A stretch of 64,000 nt of DNA from Christensenella tenuis (GTDB taxonomy: Bacteria > Bacillota > Clostridia > Christensenellales > Christensenellaceae): assembly GCF_014287795.1 (NCBI RefSeq), contig NZ_JACOON010000003.1, positions 124,001-188,000 of the forward strand, given 5' to 3'. Positions 34,494-43,436 of this stretch are shown piece after piece (within the stretch, counting starts at the first letter, position 1; every line of letters starts with the position of its first letter). The notes under the pieces were generated by a model that was not told the DNA's origin, ran no database searches, and worked only from the letters and a program-made list of their open reading frames with translations. Made by a program: the position numbers and the translations under genes.

Positions 34494-34928
34494 ACTTTTC
34501 CCTCCCAAGTTTTATCTTTTTAGCGCATATTTTGCGCCATTTTATATTTGATGATCCGGCATTGCCGGTTCCATCCCGAGATAGGTTCTTAAAAAATGCA
34601 TCACGAAATACACTTGTGTACGTTTCTTTTTTGTAATTTTTTACACTGCGTGAAATATTGATATAATGATATAGCCGCCATTTGCTTGATTCGTTTCTCG
34701 TTTTCGCGGCCCACTTTTTAATTCAAAATAAATATCTACCCGTTTAAATCCCCTTATTGCTATTTATTGTTTGAATTTTCTGTTGTTTTCGTCTTAACTT
34801 TTTAATATTATGTAACTAAGTTGTGTTTTAATAATATCTTATATGCATCTAAATGTCAATCATTTTTTGTAAAAAAATATTTTAAGTTTAAATATCTTAT
34901 TTTACAAAAGAAAACCGCAAGGAGAATA
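34494..34928. other. AT-rich intergenic region with two palindromes upstream of the second sugar operon
   Basis: It contains CCGGCATTGCCGG (34557-34569, odd palindrome) and TACACTTGTGTA (about 34609-34620), both candidates for binding of the ROK repressor. On the plus strand TTTACA and TATAAT separated by 16 bases occur near 34650-34675, a possible promoter toward the small gene at 34929. No convincing minus-strand promoter for the operon was recognised. Confidence 0.35.
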
Positions 34929-35144
34929 ATGCAATATATGGCAAACAGTGTGCTGCCTGTTTTCTGGAAAATCCCTGCATACAAGGAGGAAAAATTTTTA
35001 ACGCTTGCTCCAGGCACTTGCTTTTGGCCAGTCCAATATTTATCCAAGGAAGATTTTACAGGAAATTTTCCAATCGATATATTTTGTGGCCTAAGATTCC
35101 GTTTTAAAACAAATGATAGGATGCGGCGTTCCAAAGAGCGCTAA
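34929..35144 (+). CDS. Hypothetical small protein, 71 residues
   Basis: The start ATG 34929 is preceded by AAGGAG at good distance, and the gene is followed 1-25 bases later by a strong intrinsic terminator, which is why I accept it. The product is not recognised. It has no signal peptide or clear membrane helix, is rich in aromatic residues (VFWKIPAY, CFWPVQYL) and ends in a basic tail (TNDRMRRSKER). Two Cys are present. It stands alone between oppositely oriented operons. It could also be a leader or sRNA region with a fortuitous reading frame. Confidence 0.4.
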   Translation: MQYMANSVLPVFWKIPAYKEEKFLTLAPGTCFWPVQYLSKEDFTGNFPIDIFCGLRFRFKTNDRMRRSKER

Positions 35145-35170
35145 AAACAGGCCGCATCATTTTCTTTTTT
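35120..35170 (+). terminator. Intrinsic terminator after the small gene
   Basis: Stem GATGCGGC/GCCGCATC followed by ATTTTCTTTTTTT; the 5' arm overlaps the last codons of the small frame. Confidence 0.7.
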
Positions 35171-35210
35171 TGAAAACCCCGCTTTGGGATATTGGGGGAT
35201 ATATCGCAAA

Positions 35211-35518
35211 AATTTTGTGCCCACTTTTCATGTTGATACAATATTTTTTACCTGCGAACGCTTTCTAATCCGTATTGATGCGGTATTTGTATGGCAGGCC
35301 TTTGGTTTTATCCTGATTCTATATGCCAAGAACAATGTGCTGCTTTCCGCCATCCCATTGATTGTGCAAGGGCGTACCACACTGCGGCCAATCATAATCT
35401 CTCCCGTACAAACAACTTATGATTCGCGGTTCCGGTATCTTGATGTGTGTATAACTTCTTTTCATACAAATGCCCCCTGCATAGTCTCTGTCCTACATCA
35501 GGGGGCTGGTTTTTATTA
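35211..35518 (+). ncRNA. Possible small RNA or untranslated transcript
   Basis: No credible gene fills 35171-35643. A TACAAT box near 35236 with a weak TTGTGC 16 bases upstream is followed about 270 bases later by an excellent terminator-like hairpin (GCCCCCTG/CAGGGGGC, 35472-35506, then GGTTTTTATT). This is the layout of a stand-alone RNA gene. No similarity to 6S, tmRNA, RNase P or SRP RNA was noticed. Confidence 0.25.
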
Positions 35519-35643
35519 TTGTCCATTTTGGGGATTCGGTCTATTTCATATGATGGGCTCTTTTTCCTGCCTGTTCTCCGCACAATACCTCCTGTACAGG
35601 GCTTCCGCGAAAACACCAAAAGAAAGCCAGCGGCACGGGCCGC

Positions 35644-36705
35644 CTAATCCTGCGATCCCTGCACAAAGGGTACATCGTGCGCCACGTCCTCCGGACTCCA
35701 GTTGTCTGTACTGGGAATATCCTGCGGATCGATATCCGGGCGTTCCTCCGGCATATCCGCAAGCACGAGCTGCTTACGGATGGCCGCTGTTTCCTCGTCG
35801 CCCGGATCGCCATCGCGGATTACGCATACTGTCCCTGGCGCAATATTGAACCACATCCATTTCGCATCCGGCACAGTAAGGCGGATACATCCGTGCGAAT
35901 CGGCAGTTCCCAGCTTTTCCCAAACTTCTTCGATATACGTCGATGTATCAAATTCTTCATACAGGATCGTATGGAAATAGATCGCTCCGCGGATCTGCGT
36001 CCAATATTGCCCGTAAGTTTTATCACGCGCAAACTGGCTGAACCGCACATGGTAATTGTCCATTTTAAACGTTCCCTTGGGCGTACAGTCGTCCTTTCCG
36101 GTCGAGCACAGCATATAGCGTACGGGAACCGTATATTCGCCATTCTCATCCTGCGAATACACCATCGTCACCTGATGTTCGATATCCACGATAATCTTGT
36201 ATGTGTCTGCCGCCGGAAACCCTTCCGGATATTGGTCGCGCGTTCCGTCGTCACTCATCACCAATTCTTCAAACGTCATACCCACGGTAGGTGCAAATTT
36301 TGAAAATGGATCGCATTCTTTGGCGGTTCCCGAATAGAGAAGCTTTTGTGTCTCTTCCCCGGCGATTCCGTCCGGCTGTAAATCGTTTTGTTTCTGAAAC
36401 GCCGCAACCGCCGCTCTCGTCATCGATCCGTAATAATCTGTCGCTTCGTCTTCTATAAGATATCCAAGCTCCATGAGCGCCTCTTGCAAGTGTTGCACCT
36501 CCGCCCCCTGCGCTCCCTCGGCGAGCTCCGTATAGGGCGTGGGCGTTGGGGAGGGCGTTGGCGACGAAGAGGGGGCCGGCTCCGCTGCAAATGTTTGCGT
36601 CGGGGATTCACTCGGCGTAGGCTCCGTTTCCTTTGCGCATCCCAGGGCAGCCCCCGTGCAAAGCATCAGTGCAAGGATAAAACAGCCCGCTTTTCTAAGA
36701 TTCAT
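35644..36705 (-). CDS. Lipoprotein L,D-transpeptidase with peptidoglycan-binding domain
   Basis: 353 residues. The signal peptide ends in LGC (lipobox ALGC), then a Pro/Ser/Thr-rich wall-spanning linker with TPSPTPTP repeats. A PG_binding_1 domain follows (QHLQEALMELGYL to DGIAGEETQKLL, near 70-125). The YkuD catalytic domain comes next, whose SHGCIRL (near 290-296) supplies the nucleophilic Cys and His. It would form 3-3 crosslinks or attach proteins to the wall outside the membrane. ATG 36705 follows AAGGGAACAG. The C-terminal 60 residues after the YkuD domain are acidic and unassigned. Confidence 0.9.
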   Translation of the reverse strand: MNLRKAGCFILALMLCTGAALGCAKETEPTPSESPTQTFAAEPAPSSSPTPSPTPTPYTELAEGAQGAEVQHLQEALMELGYLIEDEATDYYGSMTRAAVAAFQKQNDLQPDGIAGEETQKLLYSGTAKECDPFSKFAPTVGMTFEELVMSDDGTRDQYPEGFPAADTYKIIVDIEHQVTMVYSQDENGEYTVPVRYMLCSTGKDDCTPKGTFKMDNYHVRFSQFARDKTYGQYWTQIRGAIYFHTILYEEFDTSTYIEEVWEKLGTADSHGCIRLTVPDAKWMWFNIAPGTVCVIRDGDPGDEETAAIRKQLVLADMPEERPDIDPQDIPSTDNWSPEDVAHDVPFVQGSQD

Positions 36706-36814
36706 TTCTGTTCCCTTCTCTTCCCAATCCGGCGATTAAAGCTCGCCCTTTCGGTTCGTCCGTCAAGACTTCCCGTTTGCTCAAGACCTGTAGAGGCTCG
36801 TCACCGCTAACGCT

Positions 36815-36864
36815 AAAAGCGCCAGCTTTCCCATTGAAGGGACTTTCATACTCTTTGGCGCTTA
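36815..36864 (-). terminator. Probable terminator downstream of argH
   Basis: Stem AGCGCCA/TGGCGCT enclosing an inner CCCATTGAAGGG hairpin, followed on the minus strand by TTTT. It lies 28 bases after the argH stop. Confidence 0.5.
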
Positions 36865-36891
36865 ATCTTCTCTTCTATCCCGGCCCGGTAT

Positions 36892-38271
36892 TTAAAGTTC
36901 TCCGAGCAGCATTTTAGCCTGCCGGATATGCTCCTGCACCATACCAGGGGCCGGACCTCCGGGCACATTTCGCGTATTTACGCACGTTTCAAGGCTGATT
37001 GCCCTGAAAATATCTTCCCCTGCCTCCGGCGCAAATTGCCGGATTTCTTTGAGCGTCAGTTCGTCAAGCGCCTTTCCATGCTGCTCGCAATACAGCACCA
37101 AATGCCCCACGACTGCGTGCGCGTCACGGAACGCCATTCCATTTTTTACAAAATAATCCGCCGCATCCGTTGCGTTCGTGAATCCAAGGCCCGCTCCCGC
37201 GCGCAACTTGTCTTTTTTCCACTCTGCCGTTTTCAGCATGCCGTCCATCACCCGCAAGCATGCCTTCAGGGTATCGGCTGCATCAAAGGCGCTCTCTTTG
37301 TCTTCCTGCATATCTTTATTATAGGCAAGGGGCAACCCCTTCATCACGGTTAAAAGCGCCGCAAGGTCGCCGTACACTCTTCCCGTTTTGCCGCGGATCA
37401 GCTCCGCCATATCCGGGTTTTTCTTTTGGGGCATGATGCTGGATCCTGTGGAGTAAGCGTCCGAAAGCCGGAGCGTTCCATATTCGTTGGTGGAAAAAAG
37501 AATAATCTCCTCACACAGCCGGGAAAGGTGCATCATACAGATTGAAGCCGCTGCAAGGTATTCAAGCGCGAAATCGCGGTCGGATACCGCGTCAAGGCTG
37601 TTGCGCGTAATACCGGACATATGGAGTTCCCCTGCAACCATTTCCCTGTCAATCGGATAAGTCGTTGCACACAGTGCCCCCGCCCCAAGCGGCAGCACGT
37701 CCGTCCGTTTTTTGCAATCGAGGAAGCGTTGGATGTCGCGGTAGAACATCTCGAAATAAGCCATCATATAATGTCCGAGCGTCGTTGGCTGCGCCTTTTG
37801 CAGATGCGTATACGCCGTCATGATGGTATCGGTGTTTTCCTCGGCAATATCAACAAGCGTACCGCATAGCGCGATCAGGCGTTCTGTTGTTTCATCTGCC
37901 ATACGTTTCATGTAAAGCCGGAAATCCGTCGCCACCTGGTCGTTGCGGCTGCGGCCCGTATGCAGCTTTTTTCCTGTATCGCCAATCCGCTCTGTGAGCA
38001 GCCTTTCGATGTTCATATGGATATCCTCATCATGTACGGAGAACTCCACCTTTCCCGCATCGATATCGGCCAGGATCGACCGCAGGCCTTCCACAATTTT
38101 GTCTGCGTCTTCCTGCGGGATGATACCCTGTGCGCCAAGCATATGCGCATGGGCAATGCTGCCTGTAATATCCTCGCGGTACATGCGGCTGTCAAAGCCA
38201 ATGGAGGACTGGAACCCCTCCGCAAATTCATCCGTACTCCCTTCGAATCTTCCGCCCCATAATTTTGACAT
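36892..38271 (-). CDS. argH: Argininosuccinate lyase
   Basis: 459 residues, full length. It cleaves argininosuccinate to arginine and fumarate, the last step of arginine synthesis. The fumarase/aspartase-superfamily signature GSSIMPQKKNP (near 280-290) and the ArgH-specific LWGGRF N-terminus (near 4-9), HTGRSRNDQ (near 104-112) and THLQKAQPTT (near 155) are all present. ATG 38271 follows AGGAGT. No argG or other arginine genes are next to it. Its fumarate product could feed the fumarate reductase encoded at 44-46 kb, but that is speculation. Confidence 0.96.
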   Translation of the reverse strand: MSKLWGGRFEGSTDEFAEGFQSSIGFDSRMYREDITGSIAHAHMLGAQGIIPQEDADKIVEGLRSILADIDAGKVEFSVHDEDIHMNIERLLTERIGDTGKKLHTGRSRNDQVATDFRLYMKRMADETTERLIALCGTLVDIAEENTDTIMTAYTHLQKAQPTTLGHYMMAYFEMFYRDIQRFLDCKKRTDVLPLGAGALCATTYPIDREMVAGELHMSGITRNSLDAVSDRDFALEYLAAASICMMHLSRLCEEIILFSTNEYGTLRLSDAYSTGSSIMPQKKNPDMAELIRGKTGRVYGDLAALLTVMKGLPLAYNKDMQEDKESAFDAADTLKACLRVMDGMLKTAEWKKDKLRAGAGLGFTNATDAADYFVKNGMAFRDAHAVVGHLVLYCEQHGKALDELTLKEIRQFAPEAGEDIFRAISLETCVNTRNVPGGPAPGMVQEHIRQAKMLLGEL

Positions 38272-38318
38272 ATAGTATTACTCCTACTGTTTTTTCTTTG
38301 TATGCTTTATTATAACAC

Positions 38319-38346
38319 AAAAAAAGACAGCATTGCGCTGTCTTTT
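38319..38346 (-). terminator. Terminator after the coiled-coil lipoprotein gene
   Basis: Stem GACAGC/GCTGTC followed on the minus strand by seven T residues, ten bases after the stop at 38356. A TATAAT on the minus strand just downstream (near 38314-38309) may be the argH -10. Confidence 0.8.
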
Positions 38347-38355
38347 CATACGTTC

Positions 38356-38925
38356 TTAATCGCCGATGCCCAACCTTATTTCGAGCTGGTCTTTAGCTGC
38401 ATCAATTTGGTCGTCCATCTGGCCGAGCTGGCGTTCGTAGGTGCGGTAATCTTCCTGTGTGACGGCCCCCGACATATAATCCAGTTCAAGTTGGCTGTCA
38501 AGCGCATCAATCTCATATTCGAGCGTTTTAAATTCCGGCTTTATTTCAAAATAAACGGTCAGGCTTTCTTCATAAGTCCCCGGTACGGCTACCTGTTCAG
38601 CTTTGTCAATCAATGCCTGCACCTCTGTTCCAAGCGCAGCGACAGCGCTTGTATAGTCTTCCCCCGCGGGAAGCCCCGCCGATGGCGTCGGCAGCGGATC
38701 CAGAGACGGCTCTGCCGGGTCTTCTGAAAACTCCGTTTCACCCCATTGCCTATAATATATTTCGTCCTGCAAATCATAAATTTCCTGCCACAGGCTATCA
38801 ATCTGGTCTTCAAGGCTATTCAGGCGGCTCATAAACACCGCGTTTGAATTGCCCATACACCCAGCCGCAAATATGGCCACAATCAGCACCATTGCAATCA
38901 TTAAGACGATCTTTCTCTTTTTCAT
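38356..38925 (-). CDS. Hypothetical lipoprotein with helical C-terminus
   Basis: 189 residues. The signal peptide ends in the lipobox IFAAGC (Cys23). Two predicted helical, Glu/Gln-rich segments (FMSRLNSLEDQIDSLWQEIYDL-type, near 30-55, and the last 80 residues) are joined by a Pro-rich linker (DPAEPSLDPLPTPSAG). ATG 38925 follows GGGAGGAAAG. Divergent from corA with a short intergenic region. No family recognised; an extracytoplasmic coiled-coil scaffold is the most that can be said. Confidence 0.7.
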   Translation of the reverse strand: MKKRKIVLMIAMVLIVAIFAAGCMGNSNAVFMSRLNSLEDQIDSLWQEIYDLQDEIYYRQWGETEFSEDPAEPSLDPLPTPSAGLPAGEDYTSAVAALGTEVQALIDKAEQVAVPGTYEESLTVYFEIKPEFKTLEYEIDALDSQLELDYMSGAVTQEDYRTYERQLGQMDDQIDAAKDQLEIRLGIGD

Positions 38926-38988
38926 TGTCTTTCCTCCCGGTTTGTCCCCCTGGTTGGTTATGCATATTATATCACGAAAAAATCTTTT

Positions 38989-39017
38989 TTGCATTTGGCG
39001 GCGTTCGGTGCTACAAT
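38989..39017 (+). promoter_or_regulatory. Sigma-70-type promoter of corA
   Basis: TTGCAT (38989-38994), 17 bases, TACAAT (39012-39017), 25 bases before ATG 39042. Confidence 0.6.
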
Positions 39018-39041
39018 GTTGCACAAAAAGGGGGATCGAGT

Positions 39042-39953
39042 ATGCTGTATCAGATTTATAAAGGGAATATGTCCCCTGTAGACAAAATCGTCCCGGCGGA
39101 TGGCTATTCTTATATTTCCGTTGTTACGGTTTCCGAAGCGCTCCAATATTTTCCGGAACTGATTCCCCGCGCGCTGGCAGCCCAGATGTTTGGGAATCCT
39201 TCCATGCGGTTTGAGAATCATGAGCAATTCGACCTCCTGTGCCTGCCTCTGTTTCGTTCTTTCCGCGATCTTGAGCACAGCCCTTCTATCTATATAATTA
39301 TTCAAAAAAACAGTATGCACCTTGTATGCGGCGAGCATAAAAATCTCGTCTCCCTGCTCGAACAGTTTATAAAAAATAATGCCGGAACTGCCGGGATAGG
39401 CAGGCTGTTGTGCGCTTTTTTTGAATACCAGTTGGACGACGATCTTTCCGAGCTGGATAACATCGAAAAACAAATTGCGGATCTTGAAGATCGTGTATTG
39501 ACGGATCAGCAAGAAAATTTCACAAAGGAAATCATCCGCGAACGCAAACGCCTGATGGCGATCATGCGCTATTATGAGGGTCTTCTGGGCATTCTGGAAT
39601 ACGCAGCCATGAATGAAAAGCACGTTTTCAGCAGCCGTTCTGTTCGCTTTTTGAATATCATCCATGGTAAAACGCAGCGGCTATATGACAAGGCCAAAAC
39701 CCTCCGCGAGTACGTATCCGAAATCCGCGAAGCCTATCAGGCGGAGGTCGATATCCGTACAAATAATATTATGAAAATCCTGACCATCGTGACAATCATT
39801 TTTATGCCCTTGACGTTGATCGTGGGATGGTATGGGATGAACCTGCGCATGCCGGAATATGGCTTTGCAGCCGCCTACCCCATTGTAATCGTAAGCTGTA
39901 TTCTTGTCGCAGTGCTTGGAATTATATATTTCAAAAAACATAAATGGTTTTGA
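39042..39953 (+). CDS. corA: CorA-family magnesium/divalent cation channel
   Basis: 303 residues. A cytoplasmic N-terminal alpha/beta domain and long stalk helices (near 150-245) lead to two C-terminal transmembrane helices. The family's GMN motif is intact in VGWYGMNLRMPE (near 265-276). The C-terminus ends in basic FKKHKWF. ATG 39042 follows AAGGGGGATC; the longer open frame upstream is not used because the promoter lies inside it. It forms a pentameric Mg2+ channel; Co2+ or Ni2+ transport cannot be excluded. Confidence 0.92.
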   Translation: MLYQIYKGNMSPVDKIVPADGYSYISVVTVSEALQYFPELIPRALAAQMFGNPSMRFENHEQFDLLCLPLFRSFRDLEHSPSIYIIIQKNSMHLVCGEHKNLVSLLEQFIKNNAGTAGIGRLLCAFFEYQLDDDLSELDNIEKQIADLEDRVLTDQQENFTKEIIRERKRLMAIMRYYEGLLGILEYAAMNEKHVFSSRSVRFLNIIHGKTQRLYDKAKTLREYVSEIREAYQAEVDIRTNNIMKILTIVTIIFMPLTLIVGWYGMNLRMPEYGFAAAYPIVIVSCILVAVLGIIYFKKHKWF

Positions 39954-40014
39954 TTACCCGGGCTCACGGCAAGGTGGGCTTGACATCCGTAAGGCCAAGA
40001 ATGTACGCTCTATA

Positions 40015-40053
40015 AAAGAAAGGAACCGTCTTCCGTCAGTTCCTCTCTTTTTC
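40015..40053. terminator. Bidirectional terminator between corA and the dehydrogenase gene
   Basis: Stem AGAAAGGAAC/GTTCCTCTCT with flanking A-run and T-run, between convergent genes. Confidence 0.75.
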
Positions 40054-41072
40054 TATTCGTTTATCATCATTGCTTTCACGCCATGGCCCCGGTCCGCGAT
40101 AAAGCTTTTCAGCGCCTCCGGGGTGTCTTCCAGTGCAAAACGGTGTGAAATCAGCGGTTTTACATCCACGATCCCCGCTTTCAAGAGGTCAATTCCCTCG
40201 GGAAAATACAGTGCTGGGATTGCGTTTGATGCCCTGACCTGCAATTTCTTCCCGTGGATGACGTTTGAATTCAGGGAGAACCTTTCCTTTTCTCCATAGC
40301 TGATCCCAAGGAAGGAAACAATCCCCCCTGCTGTACACGCCTTGGTTGCCATATCAATAGTATCCGGCGGCGAGGTGACGAGCACACGGTTCACTCCCCC
40401 GCGCTCAAACGCAAACTCCGCAAGGTTGACTTTATCCGTAAAAATAACGCCGTCCGCCCCGAAGCGCTTTGCTAAATCAATCCGTGCGTCTGCTCCCGAA
40501 CGCTGGGCGGCGTATACCCTGCGCGCTCCGCTTTTTCTCGCCATTTGCAGGGCCATCAGGCCAATCGGCCCGAGCCCCAATACAAGGACGTCATCATTCA
40601 ATTTAATGTCTGCCGTCTTCACGAGGTCAATCGCTACGCCAAGCGGCTCCAGGAACGCGCCTTCCTCGAAGGAAAGACCGCTGAACTTCACGCACAGGAT
40701 TTCCGGCGCGATTACATATTCCGAAAAGCCCATGCTGTTATCGCCCATTGACATGAAATTAGGACCATTCATGTCAAGCTCTACATGCCCATTGAGGCTG
40801 ACGTCAGCTCCCGGATCGAAAATAGACGTTTCAACAGCTACATGATCTCCCACGGCAAGCCTGGTAACTGTTTTCCCGGTCCGCTCAACAATGCCGGAAA
40901 ACTCGTGCCCAAACGGCTGCCAATCCTCCGCGGCATATTTGGCAAGAATATTGTCGTGCCCGCAGTATCCACATGCTTTTACGCGAATCAGCACCTCCTC
41001 CGGCTTTAGCGCCCTCTCTTCGACATCCCGAACTTCAAATTGGTACGGTGCTTTTAAATATGCTGCTTTCAC
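40053..41072 (-). CDS. Zinc-binding alcohol/polyol dehydrogenase (MDR family)
   Basis: 339 residues of the medium-chain dehydrogenase family (threonine, sorbitol and galactitol-1-phosphate dehydrogenase relatives). The catalytic zinc site is seen in ACGYCGHD (near 33-40), FGHEFSG (near 54-60) and EPLGVAID (near 140). The cofactor motif GLGPIGLMAL (near 164-173) binds NAD(P). The four-Cys structural zinc loop is missing. GTG 41072 is chosen because AAAAGGAGGAG precedes it and MDR proteins start with this KAAYLKAP-type motif. It is followed by a bidirectional terminator. The substrate is unknown. Confidence 0.82.
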   Translation of the reverse strand: MKAAYLKAPYQFEVRDVEERALKPEEVLIRVKACGYCGHDNILAKYAAEDWQPFGHEFSGIVERTGKTVTRLAVGDHVAVETSIFDPGADVSLNGHVELDMNGPNFMSMGDNSMGFSEYVIAPEILCVKFSGLSFEEGAFLEPLGVAIDLVKTADIKLNDDVLVLGLGPIGLMALQMARKSGARRVYAAQRSGADARIDLAKRFGADGVIFTDKVNLAEFAFERGGVNRVLVTSPPDTIDMATKACTAGGIVSFLGISYGEKERFSLNSNVIHGKKLQVRASNAIPALYFPEGIDLLKAGIVDVKPLISHRFALEDTPEALKSFIADRGHGVKAMMINE

Positions 41073-41116
41073 GCCTCTTTCTCCTCCTTTTGCCCTCGGA
41101 TTCAGGGAAAGTGTCA

Positions 41117-41728
41117 TCAATGCCTTCTCGCAATTTTTCCCGATATAGCTTCCGAAAATAGGGCAATGCCTGTGACAATCAGGTAAATTCCAAGGACAAT
41201 CGCAACCGCAATAAGGCCGGTAAACGGCAGGATGACCATCAGGATTCCGATGATAAGGTTAAGGATACCGCTCATCATCAGCCAACCGGTATCTTTTGCA
41301 TCCAGCCGTTTAAACCGGTTGTAGGAAAAAAACTCCATAATGCCGCGGTAAATTGCAAAAAAACCGAGCACCGTTGTAAATATCCCCATCATGGTGATCT
41401 GGTTTGCAGGATCCCCGACAGAAAGAACAATAATTATAGCCCCCATCAGCACAAGGATTACCCCACTGGCAAGCGTCCCCTCATTCCGGTAAGACGGCTC
41501 CGTACGGAAAAAAGCAATCAACTCATATAAACCCATCAAAAGAATGCCGACCGCCACCGCATAATTGACTGCAAATCCTACACCCACCGGCATTGCCAGC
41601 AGCAACACACCAAGCACAACCATGCAGACTGCAATAATACATCCCATGATCTTATGCTGTTTGACTCGTTTCAGCAGAAGTTCTTCCGCTTCCGGTTCCA
41701 AATCCGGTATCAGGTTTTCATTTTCCAT
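41117..41728 (-). CDS. HdeD-family (DUF308) integral membrane protein
   Basis: 203 residues with six hydrophobic helices arranged as three repeats of the DUF308/HdeD type (GVLLLAMP, LMGAIIIVLSVGDP, IIGILMVILPF). A 25-residue acidic cytoplasmic N-terminus precedes the first helix. ATG 41728 follows CAGGAGGAAAG. In enterobacteria HdeD aids acid resistance; in Clostridia the role is not known. Confidence 0.8.
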   Translation of the reverse strand: MENENLIPDLEPEAEELLLKRVKQHKIMGCIIAVCMVVLGVLLLAMPVGVGFAVNYAVAVGILLMGLYELIAFFRTEPSYRNEGTLASGVILVLMGAIIIVLSVGDPANQITMMGIFTTVLGFFAIYRGIMEFFSYNRFKRLDAKDTGWLMMSGILNLIIGILMVILPFTGLIAVAIVLGIYLIVTGIALFSEAISGKIARRH

Positions 41729-41752
41729 AAGTCTTTCCTCCTGGTGTATCTA

Positions 41753-42991
41753 TTAGCGTACCTGTCCATCCCCGTCAATCACATATTTCGTCGTAGTCAG
41801 TTCCGCAAGGCCCATCGGTCCGCGTGCATGGAGCTTTTGTGTGGAAATACCAATCTCCGCGCCATAGCCGAATTCAAAACCATCCGTAAAACGCGTGGAC
41901 GCATTGACGTATACCGCCGCTGAATCTACATCTGCTTTAAACCGTTCCGCATTGCGGTAATCGTTTGTAACGATGGCATCGGAATGGCCCGTCCCATGCA
42001 GATTAATGTGGTCAATGGCATCTTCTACATCATCAACCACCTTTACGGAAATAATATAATCGAGAAACTCTGTATCGTAGTCTTCCGGTGTAGCGGGAAC
42101 TGCGCCATATTTCTGGCAAAACGCATCGCCGCGGATTTCCACATTTTTTTCTTTCAGCGCCCGGAATACTTTCGGCAAAAATTCTGCCGCGATCTCCCGA
42201 TGCACAAGCAGGCTTTCCGCCGCATTGCATACCGCTGGCCGTGTGGTCTTTGCATTGACAGTAATCGCCGTCGCCATTTCAAAATCTGCTGTTTTGTCCA
42301 CATAAATATGACAATTACCTACACCCGTTTGAATCACGGGGATTGTGGCATTCCGGACAACGGACTGAATGAGCCCGCCGCCCCCGCGCGGAATGAGCAC
42401 GTCGATCAGCTCGTTTAATTTCATCATCTCAGTTGCTGCTTCACGGGACGTATCCGTAACGAGGCCTACAGCACCTTTTGGCATACCCATCGCTTCCCCT
42501 GCGCGGATGAGCACGTCTGCAATCGCCGTGTTGGAATGGATCGCTTCGCTGCCGCCTTTCAGAACAACCGCATTTGAAGTCTTGAGGCACAGGCCGACTG
42601 CATCGGCCGTCACGTTTGGGCGCGCTTCATAGATGATGCCGATCACTCCCATCGGCACACGCTGCTTGGCAATCAAAAGTCCGTTCGGGCGCTTCGTTGC
42701 ATGAATAATCTCGCCAATCGGATCGGGCAGTTCCGCTACGTCCCGCAGGCCTTGCGCCATCGCCTGAATCCGTTTTTTGTCGAGCGCCAAGCGGTCGATC
42801 AGCGCAGGTGTGCGCCCTTTTTCGCGCGCCGCGTCCACATCAAGCGCATTTTGTTTCATAATCTCTTCGGTGTGGGACAGAAGCCCCGTCGCCATTGCCT
42901 CAAGGATCTTGTTTTTCTCAATTGTATTCAGGCGGTTCATTGCAGATTTTGCCGCTTTTGCCGCTTCTGCCACCTGTATCACCTTACCCAT
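41753..42991 (-). CDS. proA: Glutamate-5-semialdehyde dehydrogenase (gamma-glutamyl phosphate reductase)
   Basis: 412 residues, usual length. It reduces gamma-glutamyl phosphate to glutamate-5-semialdehyde with NADPH in proline synthesis. The family features are IYEARPNVTADAVGLCLK (near 116-133), the active Cys in TTRPAVCNAAESLL (near 255) and GTGHSDAI (near 330). ATG 42991 follows AAAGGAGTG; the longer frame upstream runs into intergenic repeats. No proB neighbour is present in the window. It is followed by the HdeD-like gene after 24 bases. Confidence 0.96.
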   Translation of the reverse strand: MGKVIQVAEAAKAAKSAMNRLNTIEKNKILEAMATGLLSHTEEIMKQNALDVDAAREKGRTPALIDRLALDKKRIQAMAQGLRDVAELPDPIGEIIHATKRPNGLLIAKQRVPMGVIGIIYEARPNVTADAVGLCLKTSNAVVLKGGSEAIHSNTAIADVLIRAGEAMGMPKGAVGLVTDTSREAATEMMKLNELIDVLIPRGGGGLIQSVVRNATIPVIQTGVGNCHIYVDKTADFEMATAITVNAKTTRPAVCNAAESLLVHREIAAEFLPKVFRALKEKNVEIRGDAFCQKYGAVPATPEDYDTEFLDYIISVKVVDDVEDAIDHINLHGTGHSDAIVTNDYRNAERFKADVDSAAVYVNASTRFTDGFEFGYGAEIGISTQKLHARGPMGLAELTTTKYVIDGDGQVR

Positions 42992-43436
42992 GGAAACACT
43001 CCTTTTTCTGTTTTTTTCAGTATAACATTCCCTTTCATGAAGTACAAGCACGCCGTTGGAGCAAGCTCCGCAGACAGGCCCTCGCGCCAATGTGCGGGGT
43101 CTTTATCTGTTCCGCTGCTCCCTCCGCCCGCTGCACACAGCGGTTTTCATCCGCGCGCCTGCGTGCTTCGCACTTGCCAATCGCTTACACTCTTGGAGCC
43201 TCACATATGGGCTCGCACAGAGGCTCCTTGCTTTCTTGCGAAATTTATCCCGTTCCGGCTTTTCTTTCCAGGAAAAAAGTTCCGCACGCCCTTTCCTCTT
43301 CCCCATGAAACTTGAACAGCGTCAGTTACATGAAGACCCGATTTCTTTTACAATTTTTCACATCTGTCCGTCCTACGGCTGAAATTTTCCTTTCAGCCGG
43401 TCCTTCCTGACTATCTGCTTTTATCCTGCCATATGC
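42992..43436. repeat. Intergenic region with imperfect structured repeats
   Basis: No gene is supported here. The segment 43165-43205 shares TTGCCAATCGC followed shortly by CTCTTGGA and TCA with 52145-52175, and TCTTGGAGCCTCA with 52097-52110. A strong hairpin GGAGCCTC/GAGGCTCC lies at 43195-43227. It looks like a diverged relative of the element in the hdrC-hdrA gap. Confidence 0.45.

Noticed and set aside
35184..35849. A 221-codon plus-strand frame after the small gene
   Set aside because: It runs antisense into the L,D-transpeptidase gene, contains a terminator hairpin and shows no domain.
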